The translations under genes were made by a program, and so were the position numbers. Shown here in pieces: positions 29,966 to 38,018 of a DNA stretch of 40,740 nucleotides. The DNA is from Gemmatimonadota bacterium (lineage in GTDB: Bacteria > Gemmatimonadota > Gemmatimonadetes > Longimicrobiales > Longimicrobiaceae). Where the stretch lies: positions 1-40,740 of the forward strand of contig JAQBQD010000124.1 in assembly GCA_028287185.1 (NCBI GenBank), given 5' to 3'. Position 1 is the stretch's first letter. Each line of letters opens with the position of its first letter. Under the pieces are notes generated by a model. It saw only the letters and a list, made by a program, of their open reading frames with translations, ran no database searches and was not told the origin of the DNA.

Positions 29966-32203
29966 TTGGCCCCTCGCAGGTTGTTCCTTCCACCGAACTA
30001 CCGCCCGCCACTGAACCCGACCGTCTACGGACACAGCCTTCCCGGGCAGCCCGAGGATCTCTGGGAGCCCCTGGACGTGCACCTTCGCCGCACCGCCGAG
30101 TTGGCGGCGCGGTTCGCGGCGGCGTTCCAGTCGGAGCAATGGGGCGAGCTGGCGGGCCTGTGGCACGACCTGGGGAAGTACCTTCCGGCGGTCCAACGAC
30201 GAATCCACGGAGAAGGTGAGAGGGTCGAGCACGCCGGCCTGGGCGCGGCGCTCGCCGCCGGGTTCGGGTCCGCGGGCTATCCGCTTGCGTTCGCGATCGC
30301 GGGGCACCACACGGGCCTGGCAAACCTCGGGATTCAGGACAAGACGGCCGTCCTGCCCCTCAAGGAGCGAATCGCCAGGAACGCGGCCCTGCTCGGGGGG
30401 ATAAGGCCGGCGCTGCCTCCCGAGATCGTGGGGCGGGCGCTGCCCGAGCGTCCATCCTTCCTCGCGGGGCCCGTGAGGAAAGGGCCGGAAGCGGAGGCTG
30501 CACGGCGGTCGCTGGAGATGTGGACGCGGTTCCTGTTCTCCGCGCTGGTGGACGCGGACTTCGTCGCGACGGGCGAGTTCTACACGCCCGGCCTGCGGGA
30601 CGCGGTCGCGGAGCAGGATACGATCGAGATGCTGCGCGACCGGCTGGATGCGCGGCTGGACGTGCCGCGCGAGGACACGCCGGTGAACCGCGCCCGCGCC
30701 CGTGTGCTGGCAGACTGCCGGACCCGTGCCGTGGATCCCCCGGGCTTCTACAGCCTCACGGTGCCGACGGGTGGGGGAAAGACGCTTTCGGGGATGTCGT
30801 TCGCGCTGCGCCACGCGGCGGCGCACGGGATGGAGCGGGTGATCGTGGTGATCCCGTACACCAGCATCATCGAGCAGAGCGCGGCCGTGTACGCCGGCCA
30901 CCTGGGCGCCCGCAACGTGGTGGAGCACCACAGCGCGGTGGACGAGGAAGGGCGGTGGGAGGAGGACTCGGCGCTGGAGGCGCGGCGCCGGCTGGCGGCG
31001 GAGAACTGGGACGCGCGCGTGGTCGTCACCACCAGCGTGCAGTTCTTCGAGTCGCTGTTCGCCGCGCGCCCTTCGCGCTGCCGCAAGCTGCACAACGTGG
31101 CGCGCAGCGTGATCGTGCTGGACGAGGTGCAGAGCCTTTCGACCGACTTCCTGGCCTGCATCCTGGACGCCCTGCGCGAGCTGGTGCGCGCGTACGGGTG
31201 CACCGTCGTGCTCTCCACCGCCACGCAGCCGGCGCTCCGCCGGCGCGACACCTTCCCCATCGGCCTGGATCCCGTGACGGAGATCATCCACCTGCCCGGG
31301 GAGCTTGCTGCCACGCTGGAGCGGGTACGCGTGGAGTGGCCGGCGCCGGACGGCCCGCCTACGCTCTACGCGGAGCTTGCGGAGGAGATCGACGGGCACG
31401 ACCAGGTGCTCGCCGTCGTCCACCGGCGGCGCGACGCGCGGACTCTGGCGCAGGCCGTGGCAGGCGGCGACATGCTGCACCTGTCCGCGTTGATGTGCGC
31501 CGCGCACCGCACGGACGTGCTCGCGGACGTGAAGCGCCGGCTGGACGCGGGCCGGCGCTGTCGCCTGGTGTCCACGCAGCTGGTGGAGGCCGGCGTCGAC
31601 ATCGACTTCCCGGTCGTGTACCGGGCGCTGGCGGGCCTGGACAGCGTTGCCCAGGCGGCCGGAAGGTGCAACCGCAACGGCAAGCACGAGCAGGGCCGCG
31701 TGGTGGTGTTCCGCGCCGAGACGGAGCCGCCCGCGGGCATCCTGCGCATGGGGATGGAGGCCACCCGCGGCATGCTGCGCCGCCACGGCGACCGCCTCAA
31801 CTTCGTCGACGCCACCTACCTCGACGAGTACTTCCGCGGGCTGTATGCACGCTGTGAGCTGGATCCCAATCGCGTCCAGGCCGAACGTGCCGCGCTAAAC
31901 TTCGCGACCGTGGCCGACAAGGTAAAGCTGATCGCGGACGAATCCACGCACTCGCTCGTCGTGCCGTACGGCGACTCCGCGCGGCGGCTCGATGCCTTTC
32001 GTGCGAACCCCGGCCTCGCCACGCAGCGTGCGCTCCAGCCGTTCATCGTGCAGGTGCGCAAGCACGAGCTGGATGCCCTCCAGAAGCTCGGCGCACTGGA
32101 GATGGTGCAGGAATCCGTCTACGCGCTGCTCCCGCAGGCTCGTGACCGGTACGACGTGCGCTACGGGCTTTCGCTCGATCCGTCGATCGACCCAGAACCG
32201 TAG
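29966..32203 (+). CDS. cas3: Cas3 helicase-nuclease, type I-C
   Basis: The 745-residue protein unwinds and degrades target DNA marked by Cascade. The N-terminal HD nuclease is visible: VHLRRTAELA, W66-H67-D68-LGKY, EHAGLGAAL and GHHTGL. The helicase has Walker A VPTGGGKT (266-273), DEVQ (386-389), STATQPAL, and motif VI QAAGRCNRNG, preceded by TQLVEAGVDIDFPVVYRAL. This is the fused HD-helicase layout and length of type I-C. The only start before the family-conserved GHSLPGQPEDLWEPL is TTG at 29966; an in-frame TAG lies at 29921. It opens the cas operon, 47 bases before cas5c. Confidence 0.95.
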   Translation: MAPRRLFLPPNYRPPLNPTVYGHSLPGQPEDLWEPLDVHLRRTAELAARFAAAFQSEQWGELAGLWHDLGKYLPAVQRRIHGEGERVEHAGLGAALAAGFGSAGYPLAFAIAGHHTGLANLGIQDKTAVLPLKERIARNAALLGGIRPALPPEIVGRALPERPSFLAGPVRKGPEAEAARRSLEMWTRFLFSALVDADFVATGEFYTPGLRDAVAEQDTIEMLRDRLDARLDVPREDTPVNRARARVLADCRTRAVDPPGFYSLTVPTGGGKTLSGMSFALRHAAAHGMERVIVVIPYTSIIEQSAAVYAGHLGARNVVEHHSAVDEEGRWEEDSALEARRRLAAENWDARVVVTTSVQFFESLFAARPSRCRKLHNVARSVIVLDEVQSLSTDFLACILDALRELVRAYGCTVVLSTATQPALRRRDTFPIGLDPVTEIIHLPGELAATLERVRVEWPAPDGPPTLYAELAEEIDGHDQVLAVVHRRRDARTLAQAVAGGDMLHLSALMCAAHRTDVLADVKRRLDAGRRCRLVSTQLVEAGVDIDFPVVYRALAGLDSVAQAAGRCNRNGKHEQGRVVVFRAETEPPAGILRMGMEATRGMLRRHGDRLNFVDATYLDEYFRGLYARCELDPNRVQAERAALNFATVADKVKLIADESTHSLVVPYGDSARRLDAFRANPGLATQRALQPFIVQVRKHELDALQKLGALEMVQESVYALLPQARDRYDVRYGLSLDPSIDPEP

Positions 32204-32250
32204 CTGCCGGCCGCGCAGGCTTCGTCGATCCCCCTCTACCGCCGGTGGCC

Positions 32251-32931
32251 ATGCCCCCTCTCCGCAGTCCCACGCTCTTCCTCCGCGCCTGCGGGCCGCT
32301 CGCCGTGTTCACGCATCCCGCGTTGAAGACGGAGCGCGTGTCCACTCCGGTGATGACGCCCTCGGCCGCGCGCGGGCTGATCGAGGCGGTGCTCTGGAAG
32401 CCGGCCATCCGCTGGCACGTGGAGCGGATCCGCGTGCTGAAGCCCATCAGCTTCACCGCCTTCCGGCGAAACGAGGTGAACAGCCGGGCCTCGCTTCCCT
32501 CGCTGGCGACGGTGCGCGACGGTGGCGAGTACACGCCGTTCTTCTCGGACGAGGACCGCGCGCAGCGCAACACGGTGGCGCTGCGCGAAGTGGACTACGT
32601 GGTGGAGGCTCACTTCACTCTCACCGAGCGGGCGGGACCTGAGGACAATGTGACCAAATTCGTGAAGATGTTCACGCGGCGGATAGCGGCGGGACAGCAT
32701 TTCCACCAGCCGTACTTCGGTTGCCGCGAGTTCGTCGCGGACGTGATGCCGGCCGACGGCGCGCCGGACGCGATCGACGAGACGCGGCCGCTGGGGCGGA
32801 TGCTGTGGGACGTGGAGTACGATGGCCCCCACGGCAACCGCGCCGTCTTCTTCGATGCCGAGCTGGTGAAGGGCGTGATGGAGGTGCCGGCCGCGCCCGA
32901 GGGAAGCCGCGCGGCGGGAGGTGGCGCATGA
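32251..32931 (+). CDS. cas5c: Cas5c (Cas5d), crRNA-processing endoribonuclease and Cascade subunit
   Basis: In type I-C this protein replaces Cas6. It cuts the repeat RNA at the base of its hairpin, stays on the 5' handle and caps Cascade. At 226 residues it has normal family length. Visible family blocks are LFLRACGPLAVFTHPALKTE, TPVMTPSAARGLIEAVLWKP, IRWHVERIRVLKPISF, the central EVDYVVEAHFTL, and a GCREFVADV segment near the C-terminus, followed by LGRMLWDVEYD. The ATG at 32251 is used; a GTG two codons earlier is possible. Its stop overlaps the cas8c start in the ATGA arrangement. Confidence 0.93.
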   Translation: MPPLRSPTLFLRACGPLAVFTHPALKTERVSTPVMTPSAARGLIEAVLWKPAIRWHVERIRVLKPISFTAFRRNEVNSRASLPSLATVRDGGEYTPFFSDEDRAQRNTVALREVDYVVEAHFTLTERAGPEDNVTKFVKMFTRRIAAGQHFHQPYFGCREFVADVMPADGAPDAIDETRPLGRMLWDVEYDGPHGNRAVFFDAELVKGVMEVPAAPEGSRAAGGGA

Positions 32932-34802
32932 TCCTGGAAGCGCTGACCCGCCTGGCCGAGCGCGAGGGCCTGGTCGCCGATCCCGACTTCGAGATGAAGC
33001 CTGTCGCGTGGCTGGTGCGCGTGGACGACGGCGGGCGGCTGATCGGCATCGAAGGAACTCACACAACAGATGAAGCGGTTGGCAAGAAGAAACCAAAAGT
33101 GCGAGCCAAGAACTTTAGCATTCCCAAGCAATCAGGACGTGCCGGGATAAAAGCGCCTGCCGCATTCCTCGTCGATAATGCAAAGTATGTGTTTGGCAAA
33201 ACCACGAAGGACAAGACCTTCTCCGAGGCGGAAGGCCAAGAGAAATCTGGGTGGTTCCGAGAGTTAGTTGTTCGGTGTGCCCAGGAAACCGGCGATCCGG
33301 GGATTGTGGCCGTGAGAGCGTTCTTGGATCGAATTCACTCGGGCGAACAGCTGCTGGACCTTCCTGAAACGTGTTTGTCTAATGAAATGTTTGCCTTCGT
33401 CTATGCCCCTGACGTTGATATCCTGGTGCATCAGCGCCCTGAAATAAGGAAGTACTGGCAGACGCTGCGTACCCAAACTTTCTCGCACGACGAAGGAACG
33501 CCTCGGTGCCTCGTGACAGGCGAGCCGGTGGCCGAAGTCGGGTTATTCCCGGCTCTCAAGGGCGTACCGGGCGGTACCAGCAGCGGCGCGGCGCTGGTGT
33601 CGTTCAACGCGGGCGCCTTCGAGTCGTACGGGTGGAAGGGCAACGACAACGCCCCCATCTCGCGCGGCGCGGCCGAGGCGGCGGGCACCGCGCTGAACCG
33701 CCTGCTGCACCCCGCCTATCCCGATCCGCGGCCGGAGTCGCTGGGCAGCCCGCTGCCGCAGTGGAACGTGCGCCTGGGCCCGGACACCGTCGTCTGCTAC
33801 TGGGCCGCGCAGGAGGACGCGGACGGGTTCGTGGACGCGATGGCGGACGTGCTAGCCGGCGACGACCCGCGGAAGGTGGGCGAGGCCTACCAGTCCATCT
33901 GGAAGGGCCAGCCCAGCGGCATCGAGAGCCCCTCGGCCTTCTACGCGCTCACGCTGGGCGGCGCGCAGGGACGGGCCATGATCCGCGACTGGCTGGAGAC
34001 CACCGTCGCCGAGGTGGACGCGAGCCTCGCGGCGTACTTCGCCGACCTGGACGTGGTGCGCAACGCGACGCCCGCGGCGGGAAAGGAATGGACGCCGGCC
34101 ATCCCCCTGCGCGCGCTGATGGGCTCGCTGGCCCCGCTCGGGAAGGCCGACGACGTTCCAGGGGTGTTGTTCGCGCGCTGGATGCGGGCCGCGTTCCGCC
34201 GCGATGTGACGTATCCGTTGGCTGCGCTCCAGCGCGCGCTGGAGCGGATGCGCGCCGAGATGGGTCGCACCACGTGGCAGGACACGGAGCGCCGCGACGC
34301 CCGCGCCGCGATGATCAAGGCGGTCCTCAGCCGCAACTTCAACAAGGATCTGAAACCCGCCATGGACGAGACCAACCACGACACCGCGTACCTGCTCGGC
34401 CGGCTGCTCGCCGTGCTGGAGCGCCTGCAGCAGATCGCGCTGGGCAACGTGAACGCCAGCGTGGTGGACCGCTTCTTCGGCGCCGCGTCCGCCACGCCAC
34501 AGGCCGTCTTCCCCCGCCTGCTGCGCAACGCGCGGAACCACGCGCGCAAGGCGAAGGAGGGCAACACGTCGGGAATGGGATTCTGGCTGGACAACCAGAT
34601 CGACGACATCCTCTCGAAAGTGGGCGTTGCCAAGCCGGACCGCGGCGGCATCCACCTGGGGTTCCCCGCGTACCTGAAGCTGGAGGAGCAGGGGCTGTTC
34701 GTGCTGGGATACCACCAGCAGCGCCACCGCCTGTGGCAGAAGAAGGAAGACCGCGAGGGCGCCACGCCCGACGCCGCTGTGCCGGCCGCAGCCGAAGCCT
34801 GA
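32928..34802 (+). CDS. cas8c: Cas8c (Csd1), large subunit of type I-C Cascade
   Basis: The 624-residue large subunit recognises the PAM and holds the non-target strand. Family blocks include [58 protein letters not shown], and the C-terminal [20 protein letters not shown] and [19 protein letters not shown] segments. The stretch 33061-33480 (residues about 45-184) is only about 52% GC (217 of 420 bases, hand count). It uses codons such as TTA, GTT, ATA and AAA that are nearly absent on both sides, so part of the N-terminal domain appears to have been replaced by recombination. The reading frame is intact. The C-terminal 146 residues can also be translated separately as Cas11c from ATG 34362. 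Confidence 0.93.
   Translation: MILEALTRLAEREGLVADPDFEMKPVAWLVRVDDGGRLIGIEGTHTTDEAVGKKKPKVRAKNFSIPKQSGRAGIKAPAAFLVDNAKYVFGKTTKDKTFSEAEGQEKSGWFRELVVRCAQETGDPGIVAVRAFLDRIHSGEQLLDLPETCLSNEMFAFVYAPDVDILVHQRPEIRKYWQTLRTQTFSHDEGTPRCLVTGEPVAEVGLFPALKGVPGGTSSGAALVSFNAGAFESYGWKGNDNAPISRGAAEAAGTALNRLLHPAYPDPRPESLGSPLPQWNVRLGPDTVVCYWAAQEDADGFVDAMADVLAGDDPRKVGEAYQSIWKGQPSGIESPSAFYALTLGGAQGRAMIRDWLETTVAEVDASLAAYFADLDVVRNATPAAGKEWTPAIPLRALMGSLAPLGKADDVPGVLFARWMRAAFRRDVTYPLAALQRALERMRAEMGRTTWQDTERRDARAAMIKAVLSRNFNKDLKPAMDETNHDTAYLLGRLLAVLERLQQIALGNVNASVVDRFFGAASATPQAVFPRLLRNARNHARKAKEGNTSGMGFWLDNQIDDILSKVGVAKPDRGGIHLGFPAYLKLEEQGLFVLGYHQQRHRLWQKKEDREGATPDAAVPAAAEA
34362..34802 (+). CDS. cas11c: Cas11c small subunit from an internal start inside cas8c
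   Basis: Type I-C systems are known to make a small subunit by internal initiation within cas8c. The in-frame ATG at 34362 begins [20 protein letters not shown], exactly where known Cas11c proteins begin, and gives 146 residues of mainly helical protein. AAGGA at 34344-34348 lies 13 bases upstream, longer than ideal spacing. Two or more copies would line the belly of Cascade. The start is predicted from family knowledge and is not proven. Confidence 0.6.
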   Translation: MDETNHDTAYLLGRLLAVLERLQQIALGNVNASVVDRFFGAASATPQAVFPRLLRNARNHARKAKEGNTSGMGFWLDNQIDDILSKVGVAKPDRGGIHLGFPAYLKLEEQGLFVLGYHQQRHRLWQKKEDREGATPDAAVPAAAEA

Positions 34803-34870
34803 CTGTCCGCCGCGCCGACATCATCGACCATCCGCATCGACCAATCACTCCAGAACGGAGCCACCATCGC

Positions 34871-35773
34871 ATGGCCACCACCACCGCCGCCCCCGTCGGT
34901 CGTCGCTACGACTTCGTCCTTCTCTTCGACGTAATCAACGGCAACCCCAACGGCGATCCCGACGCCGGCAACGCGCCGCGGATGGACCCCGAGACGGGCC
35001 ACGGCCTGGTCTCGGACGTCTGCCTGAAGCGCAAGATCCGCAACTTCGTCTCGCTGGTGAAGACGGACGCCGCCACCGGCACGCCGGAGGACGGGTACGA
35101 CATCTACGTGAAGGAGCGCGCGATCCTGAACAACCAGCACCAGCTCGCGTACACCGCCCTGGGGCTCAAGACCGATGCGAAGGGGGAGAAAGCCTCCAAC
35201 GCGGACAAGGCCCGCCAGTGGATGTGCCAGCACTTCTTCGACGTGCGGATGTTCGGCGCTGTGATGAGCACGGGCGTGAACGCCGGCCAGGTGCGCGGGC
35301 CGGTGCAGATCGCCTTCGCGCGCTCGGAGGACCGCATCTCGTCGCTGGAGCAGTCCATCACCCGCATGGCCGTCACCACGCCGGAAGAGGCCGAGAAGCA
35401 GGACGGCGGCAACCGGACGATGGGCCGCAAGGAGATCGTGCCGTACGCGCTCTATCGCGCCCACGGCTTCGTCTCGCCGCACCTGGCCGCGCAGACGGGC
35501 TTCTCGGGCGACGACCTGGAGTTGCTGTGGATGGCGCTGGAGCGGATGTTCGAGACGGACCGCTCCGCCGCGCGGGGCGAGATGTCCACGCGGGCGCTCT
35601 ACGTCTTCGAGCACGACAGCGCCCTGGGAAGCGCGCCGGCCCACCGGCTGTTCGAACGCATCGCCATCGCGCGAAAGGACCAGGACCGGCCGCCGCGCGC
35701 ATTCTCGGACTACGCCGTGACCGTGGACGACGCGTCGCTTCCCGCCGGCGTCCATCTCCACGCGCGCGGCTGA
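34871..35773 (+). CDS. cas7c: Cas7c (Csd2), Cascade backbone subunit
   Basis: Several copies of this 300-residue protein coat the crRNA spacer. The family start is clear: [20 protein letters not shown], then [36 protein letters not shown], followed by [14 protein letters not shown], forms the core RRM region, and [18 protein letters not shown] completes the Csd2 signature. The length is typical. The ATG at 34871 lies 68 bases after cas8c and directly precedes the conserved region. cas4 begins six bases after the stop. Confidence 0.95.
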   Translation: MATTTAAPVGRRYDFVLLFDVINGNPNGDPDAGNAPRMDPETGHGLVSDVCLKRKIRNFVSLVKTDAATGTPEDGYDIYVKERAILNNQHQLAYTALGLKTDAKGEKASNADKARQWMCQHFFDVRMFGAVMSTGVNAGQVRGPVQIAFARSEDRISSLEQSITRMAVTTPEEAEKQDGGNRTMGRKEIVPYALYRAHGFVSPHLAAQTGFSGDDLELLWMALERMFETDRSAARGEMSTRALYVFEHDSALGSAPAHRLFERIAIARKDQDRPPRAFSDYAVTVDDASLPAGVHLHARG

Positions 35774-35779
35774 GCGCCC

Positions 35780-36475
35780 GTGCACGCCGAGGACGACCTG
35801 CTGCCCATCTCCGCCCTCCAGCACCTGATGTTCTGCGAGCGGCAGTGCGCGCTCATCCACCTGGAAGGGGTGTGGGCGGACAACGAGCTGACGGTGCAGG
35901 GCACGCACATGCACCGGAAGGCGGACAGCGGAACGGAGGAGAGCCGCGGCGACCTGCGCATCACCCGCGGCCTTCCGCTGCGCTCGCTGCGGCTGGGCCT
36001 GGTGGGCATAGCCGACGCGGTGGAGTTCCGGCGCACGGGCGAGGGCGGCGCTGCGGCCTTCGGCTCGGACGGGGGGCGGTGGCTGCCGTTTCCGGTGGAG
36101 TACAAGCGCGGCCAGCCCAAGCGCGACCATTGCGACGCGGTGCAGCTCTGCGCGCAGGGGCTTTGCCTGGAGGAGATGCTGGATACGACCGTACCCGGCG
36201 GCGCGCTCTTCTACGGCACCACGCGGCGGCGGATGGACGTGCCGTTCGACGACGCGCTGCGCGGCGAGACGGAAGACGCGGCGGCGCGGCTGCGGGCGCT
36301 GATGGACGGCGGGGTCACCCCGCGCGCCCGCCGCGAGCCCAAGTGCGACCGCTGCTCGCTGCTGAACCTGTGCCTGCCCGACGCCGTGGCCCCCGGCCGC
36401 TCCGCCGTGCGCTGGCTGGAGCGGATGCTCGCCGGCCGCGACGCCGGCCCGGCCGAGGAGGGAGGCAGCGCATGA
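35780..36475 (+). CDS. cas4: Cas4, PAM-selecting nuclease of adaptation
   Basis: Cas4 is a RecB-like exonuclease with an iron-sulfur cluster that trims prespacers and helps select those with a PAM. The 231-residue protein shows the four cluster cysteines: C19 (in LMFCERQC) and C189, C192, C198 (in CDRCSLLNLC). Nuclease motifs include GTHMHRKAD, LVGIADAVEF and VEYKRGQPK, and QLCAQGLCLEEML supplies the QhXXY-like helix. The start is GTG at 35780, six bases after cas7c; no ATG lies near. The stop overlaps the cas1 ATG. Confidence 0.93.
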   Translation: MHAEDDLLPISALQHLMFCERQCALIHLEGVWADNELTVQGTHMHRKADSGTEESRGDLRITRGLPLRSLRLGLVGIADAVEFRRTGEGGAAAFGSDGGRWLPFPVEYKRGQPKRDHCDAVQLCAQGLCLEEMLDTTVPGGALFYGTTRRRMDVPFDDALRGETEDAAARLRALMDGGVTPRARREPKCDRCSLLNLCLPDAVAPGRSAVRWLERMLAGRDAGPAEEGGSA

Positions 36476-37503
36476 AGCACCACCTGAACACGCTGTTCGT
36501 CACCACGCAGGGCTCCTACCTGTCCAAGGAGGGCGAGGCCGTGCGGGTCATGGTAGGCAAGGAGACGAAGCTGCGGGTCCCGATCCACACGCTGGGCGGC
36601 ATCGTCTGCTTCGGGCAGGTGACGTGCAGCCCCTTCCTGCTGGGCCTGTGCGGCGAGCGGGGCGTGGCGGTGTCGCTGCTGAGCGAGAACGGCCGATTCC
36701 TGGCGCGGGTGCACGGCTTCACGCAGGGCAACGTGCTGCTGCGCCGCGCCCAGTACCGGCGCGCCGACGATCCCGAAGGCGCCACCGCCGTGGCCCGCGC
36801 GATGGTCTCGGCCAAGCTCGCGAACTCGCGCACGGTGCTGCTCCGCGCCCTTCGCGACCACCCCGGCAAGGGCGACCCCGCCGCCGTACAGACCGCCGCC
36901 GCCGTGCTGGACCGGAGCATCGGCGACGCGCAGCGCTCGCCCGGGCTGGACCACCTTCGCGGCGTGGAGGGCGACGCCGCCCGCGTGTACTTCGGCGTCT
37001 TCGACCACCTGCTGACGGCGCAGAAGGAGGACTTCGCGTTCCACGACCGCAGCCGCCGTCCGCCGCTGGACAACCTGAACGCGCTGCTCTCGTTCCTGTA
37101 CGTGATGCTTGCCCACGACGCACGCTCGGCCTGCGAGGCCGCGGGGCTCGATCCGGCCGTGGGCTTCCTGCACCGCGACCGCGCGGGGCGGCCCGGGCTG
37201 GCGCTGGACCTGATGGAGGAGTTCCGCGCGTTCATCGCCGACCGCCTGGCGCTGTCCCTCATCAACCGCCAGCAGGTGAAGGCATCCGGCTTCACGCGCA
37301 CGGCGTCCGGCGGCATCCGGATGGACGATGACACGCGCAAGACGGTGCTGGTGGCCTATCAGAAGCGGAAGCTGGAGGAGCTCCGCCATCCCTTCCTGGG
37401 CGAGGGCACCACGGTGGGCCTTCTGCCGCACCTGCAGGCGCGGCTGCTCGCGCGCTTCCTGCGCGGGGACCTGGACGGCTACCCCGCGTTCATCTGGCGC
37501 TGA
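36472..37503 (+). CDS. cas1: Cas1 integrase, type I-C
   Basis: Cas1 inserts new spacers at the leader end of the array together with Cas2. The 343-residue protein begins LNTLFVTTQGSYLSKEGEAV, a type I-C pattern. The metal-binding residues are visible as Glu in LRGVEGDAARVYF, His in VGFLHRDRAGRPGLALDLME and Asp in ALDLMEEFR. A C-terminal helix ends DGYPAFIWR. Its ATG overlaps the cas4 stop (ATGA at 36472-36475), so Cas4 and Cas1 are translationally coupled, in keeping with their known physical complex. Confidence 0.95.
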   Translation: MKHHLNTLFVTTQGSYLSKEGEAVRVMVGKETKLRVPIHTLGGIVCFGQVTCSPFLLGLCGERGVAVSLLSENGRFLARVHGFTQGNVLLRRAQYRRADDPEGATAVARAMVSAKLANSRTVLLRALRDHPGKGDPAAVQTAAAVLDRSIGDAQRSPGLDHLRGVEGDAARVYFGVFDHLLTAQKEDFAFHDRSRRPPLDNLNALLSFLYVMLAHDARSACEAAGLDPAVGFLHRDRAGRPGLALDLMEEFRAFIADRLALSLINRQQVKASGFTRTASGGIRMDDDTRKTVLVAYQKRKLEELRHPFLGEGTTVGLLPHLQARLLARFLRGDLDGYPAFIWR

Positions 37504-37535
37504 CGCCCGCCGGTCCACAGGCCAAGGAGGCTCCC

Positions 37536-37826
37536 GTGCTCGTGCTGGTGAGCTATGACGTGTCGACGACCACCAAGGAAGGCCGGCGCCGCCTCCGCCG
37601 CGTGGCGCGCGCCTGCCTGGATTTCGGCCAGCGCGTGCAGAACTCGGTCTTCGAGTGCCAGGTCGATCCCGAGCAGTGGGCCCGCCTTCGCCTGCGCCTC
37701 ATGGACGAGTGCAACCCGCAGGAGGACAGCCTGCGCTTCTACCTGCTCGGCAGCAACTGGGCGCGCAAGGTCGAGCACCACGGAGCCAAGCCCAGCGTGG
37801 ACCTTGACGGCCCCCTGATCGCCTGA
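37536..37826 (+). CDS. cas2: Cas2, adaptation complex subunit
   Basis: The 96-residue protein has the ferredoxin-like start MLVLVSYDVSTTTKEGRRRL with the conserved Asp after strand 1. It continues FGQRVQNSVFECQVDPEQW, with strand and helix in the Cas2 order, then SLRFYLLGSNW. Two Cas2 copies bridge two Cas1 dimers. The GTG start at 37536 is supported by AAGGAGG (37524-37530) five bases upstream, the best ribosome binding site in the operon. It is the last cas gene, 192 bases before the first repeat. Confidence 0.95.
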   Translation: MLVLVSYDVSTTTKEGRRRLRRVARACLDFGQRVQNSVFECQVDPEQWARLRLRLMDECNPQEDSLRFYLLGSNWARKVEHHGAKPSVDLDGPLIA

Positions 37827-38018
37827 CCCATCCGGCTCTCCGCGAACCCCGAGCGCACATGATTTCCCCGGGAGGTTCGCGCTCCGCGTAACTCCACCTC
37901 TCACCGCCACTTCGGCACGAAGGAAAGCTCGGAAGCTCCCGCGAAGCCTGCCCATCGCCGCAGGTTCGCGGAACCAGGCTCGTAAGTGATGGACCGGCAA
38001 AGGCTTTCCGCCAATGCC
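37827..38018 (+). promoter_or_regulatory. CRISPR leader
   Basis: This 192-base noncoding stretch joins cas2 to the first repeat and is where new spacers enter and array transcription should start. It contains CGCGAACC (37841-37848), its exact reverse complement GGTTCGCG (37874-37881), and a second GGTTCGCG (37963-37970) that is part of the hairpin GGTTC-GCG-GAACC. It is less GC-rich near the repeats. I could not identify a convincing -10/-35 pair. Confidence 0.75.

Noticed and set aside
29954..31786. 610-residue minus-strand open frame opposite cas3
   Set aside because: It is antisense to an unmistakable Cas3 and has His/Arg/Ala-rich low-complexity content typical of shadow frames in GC-rich DNA.
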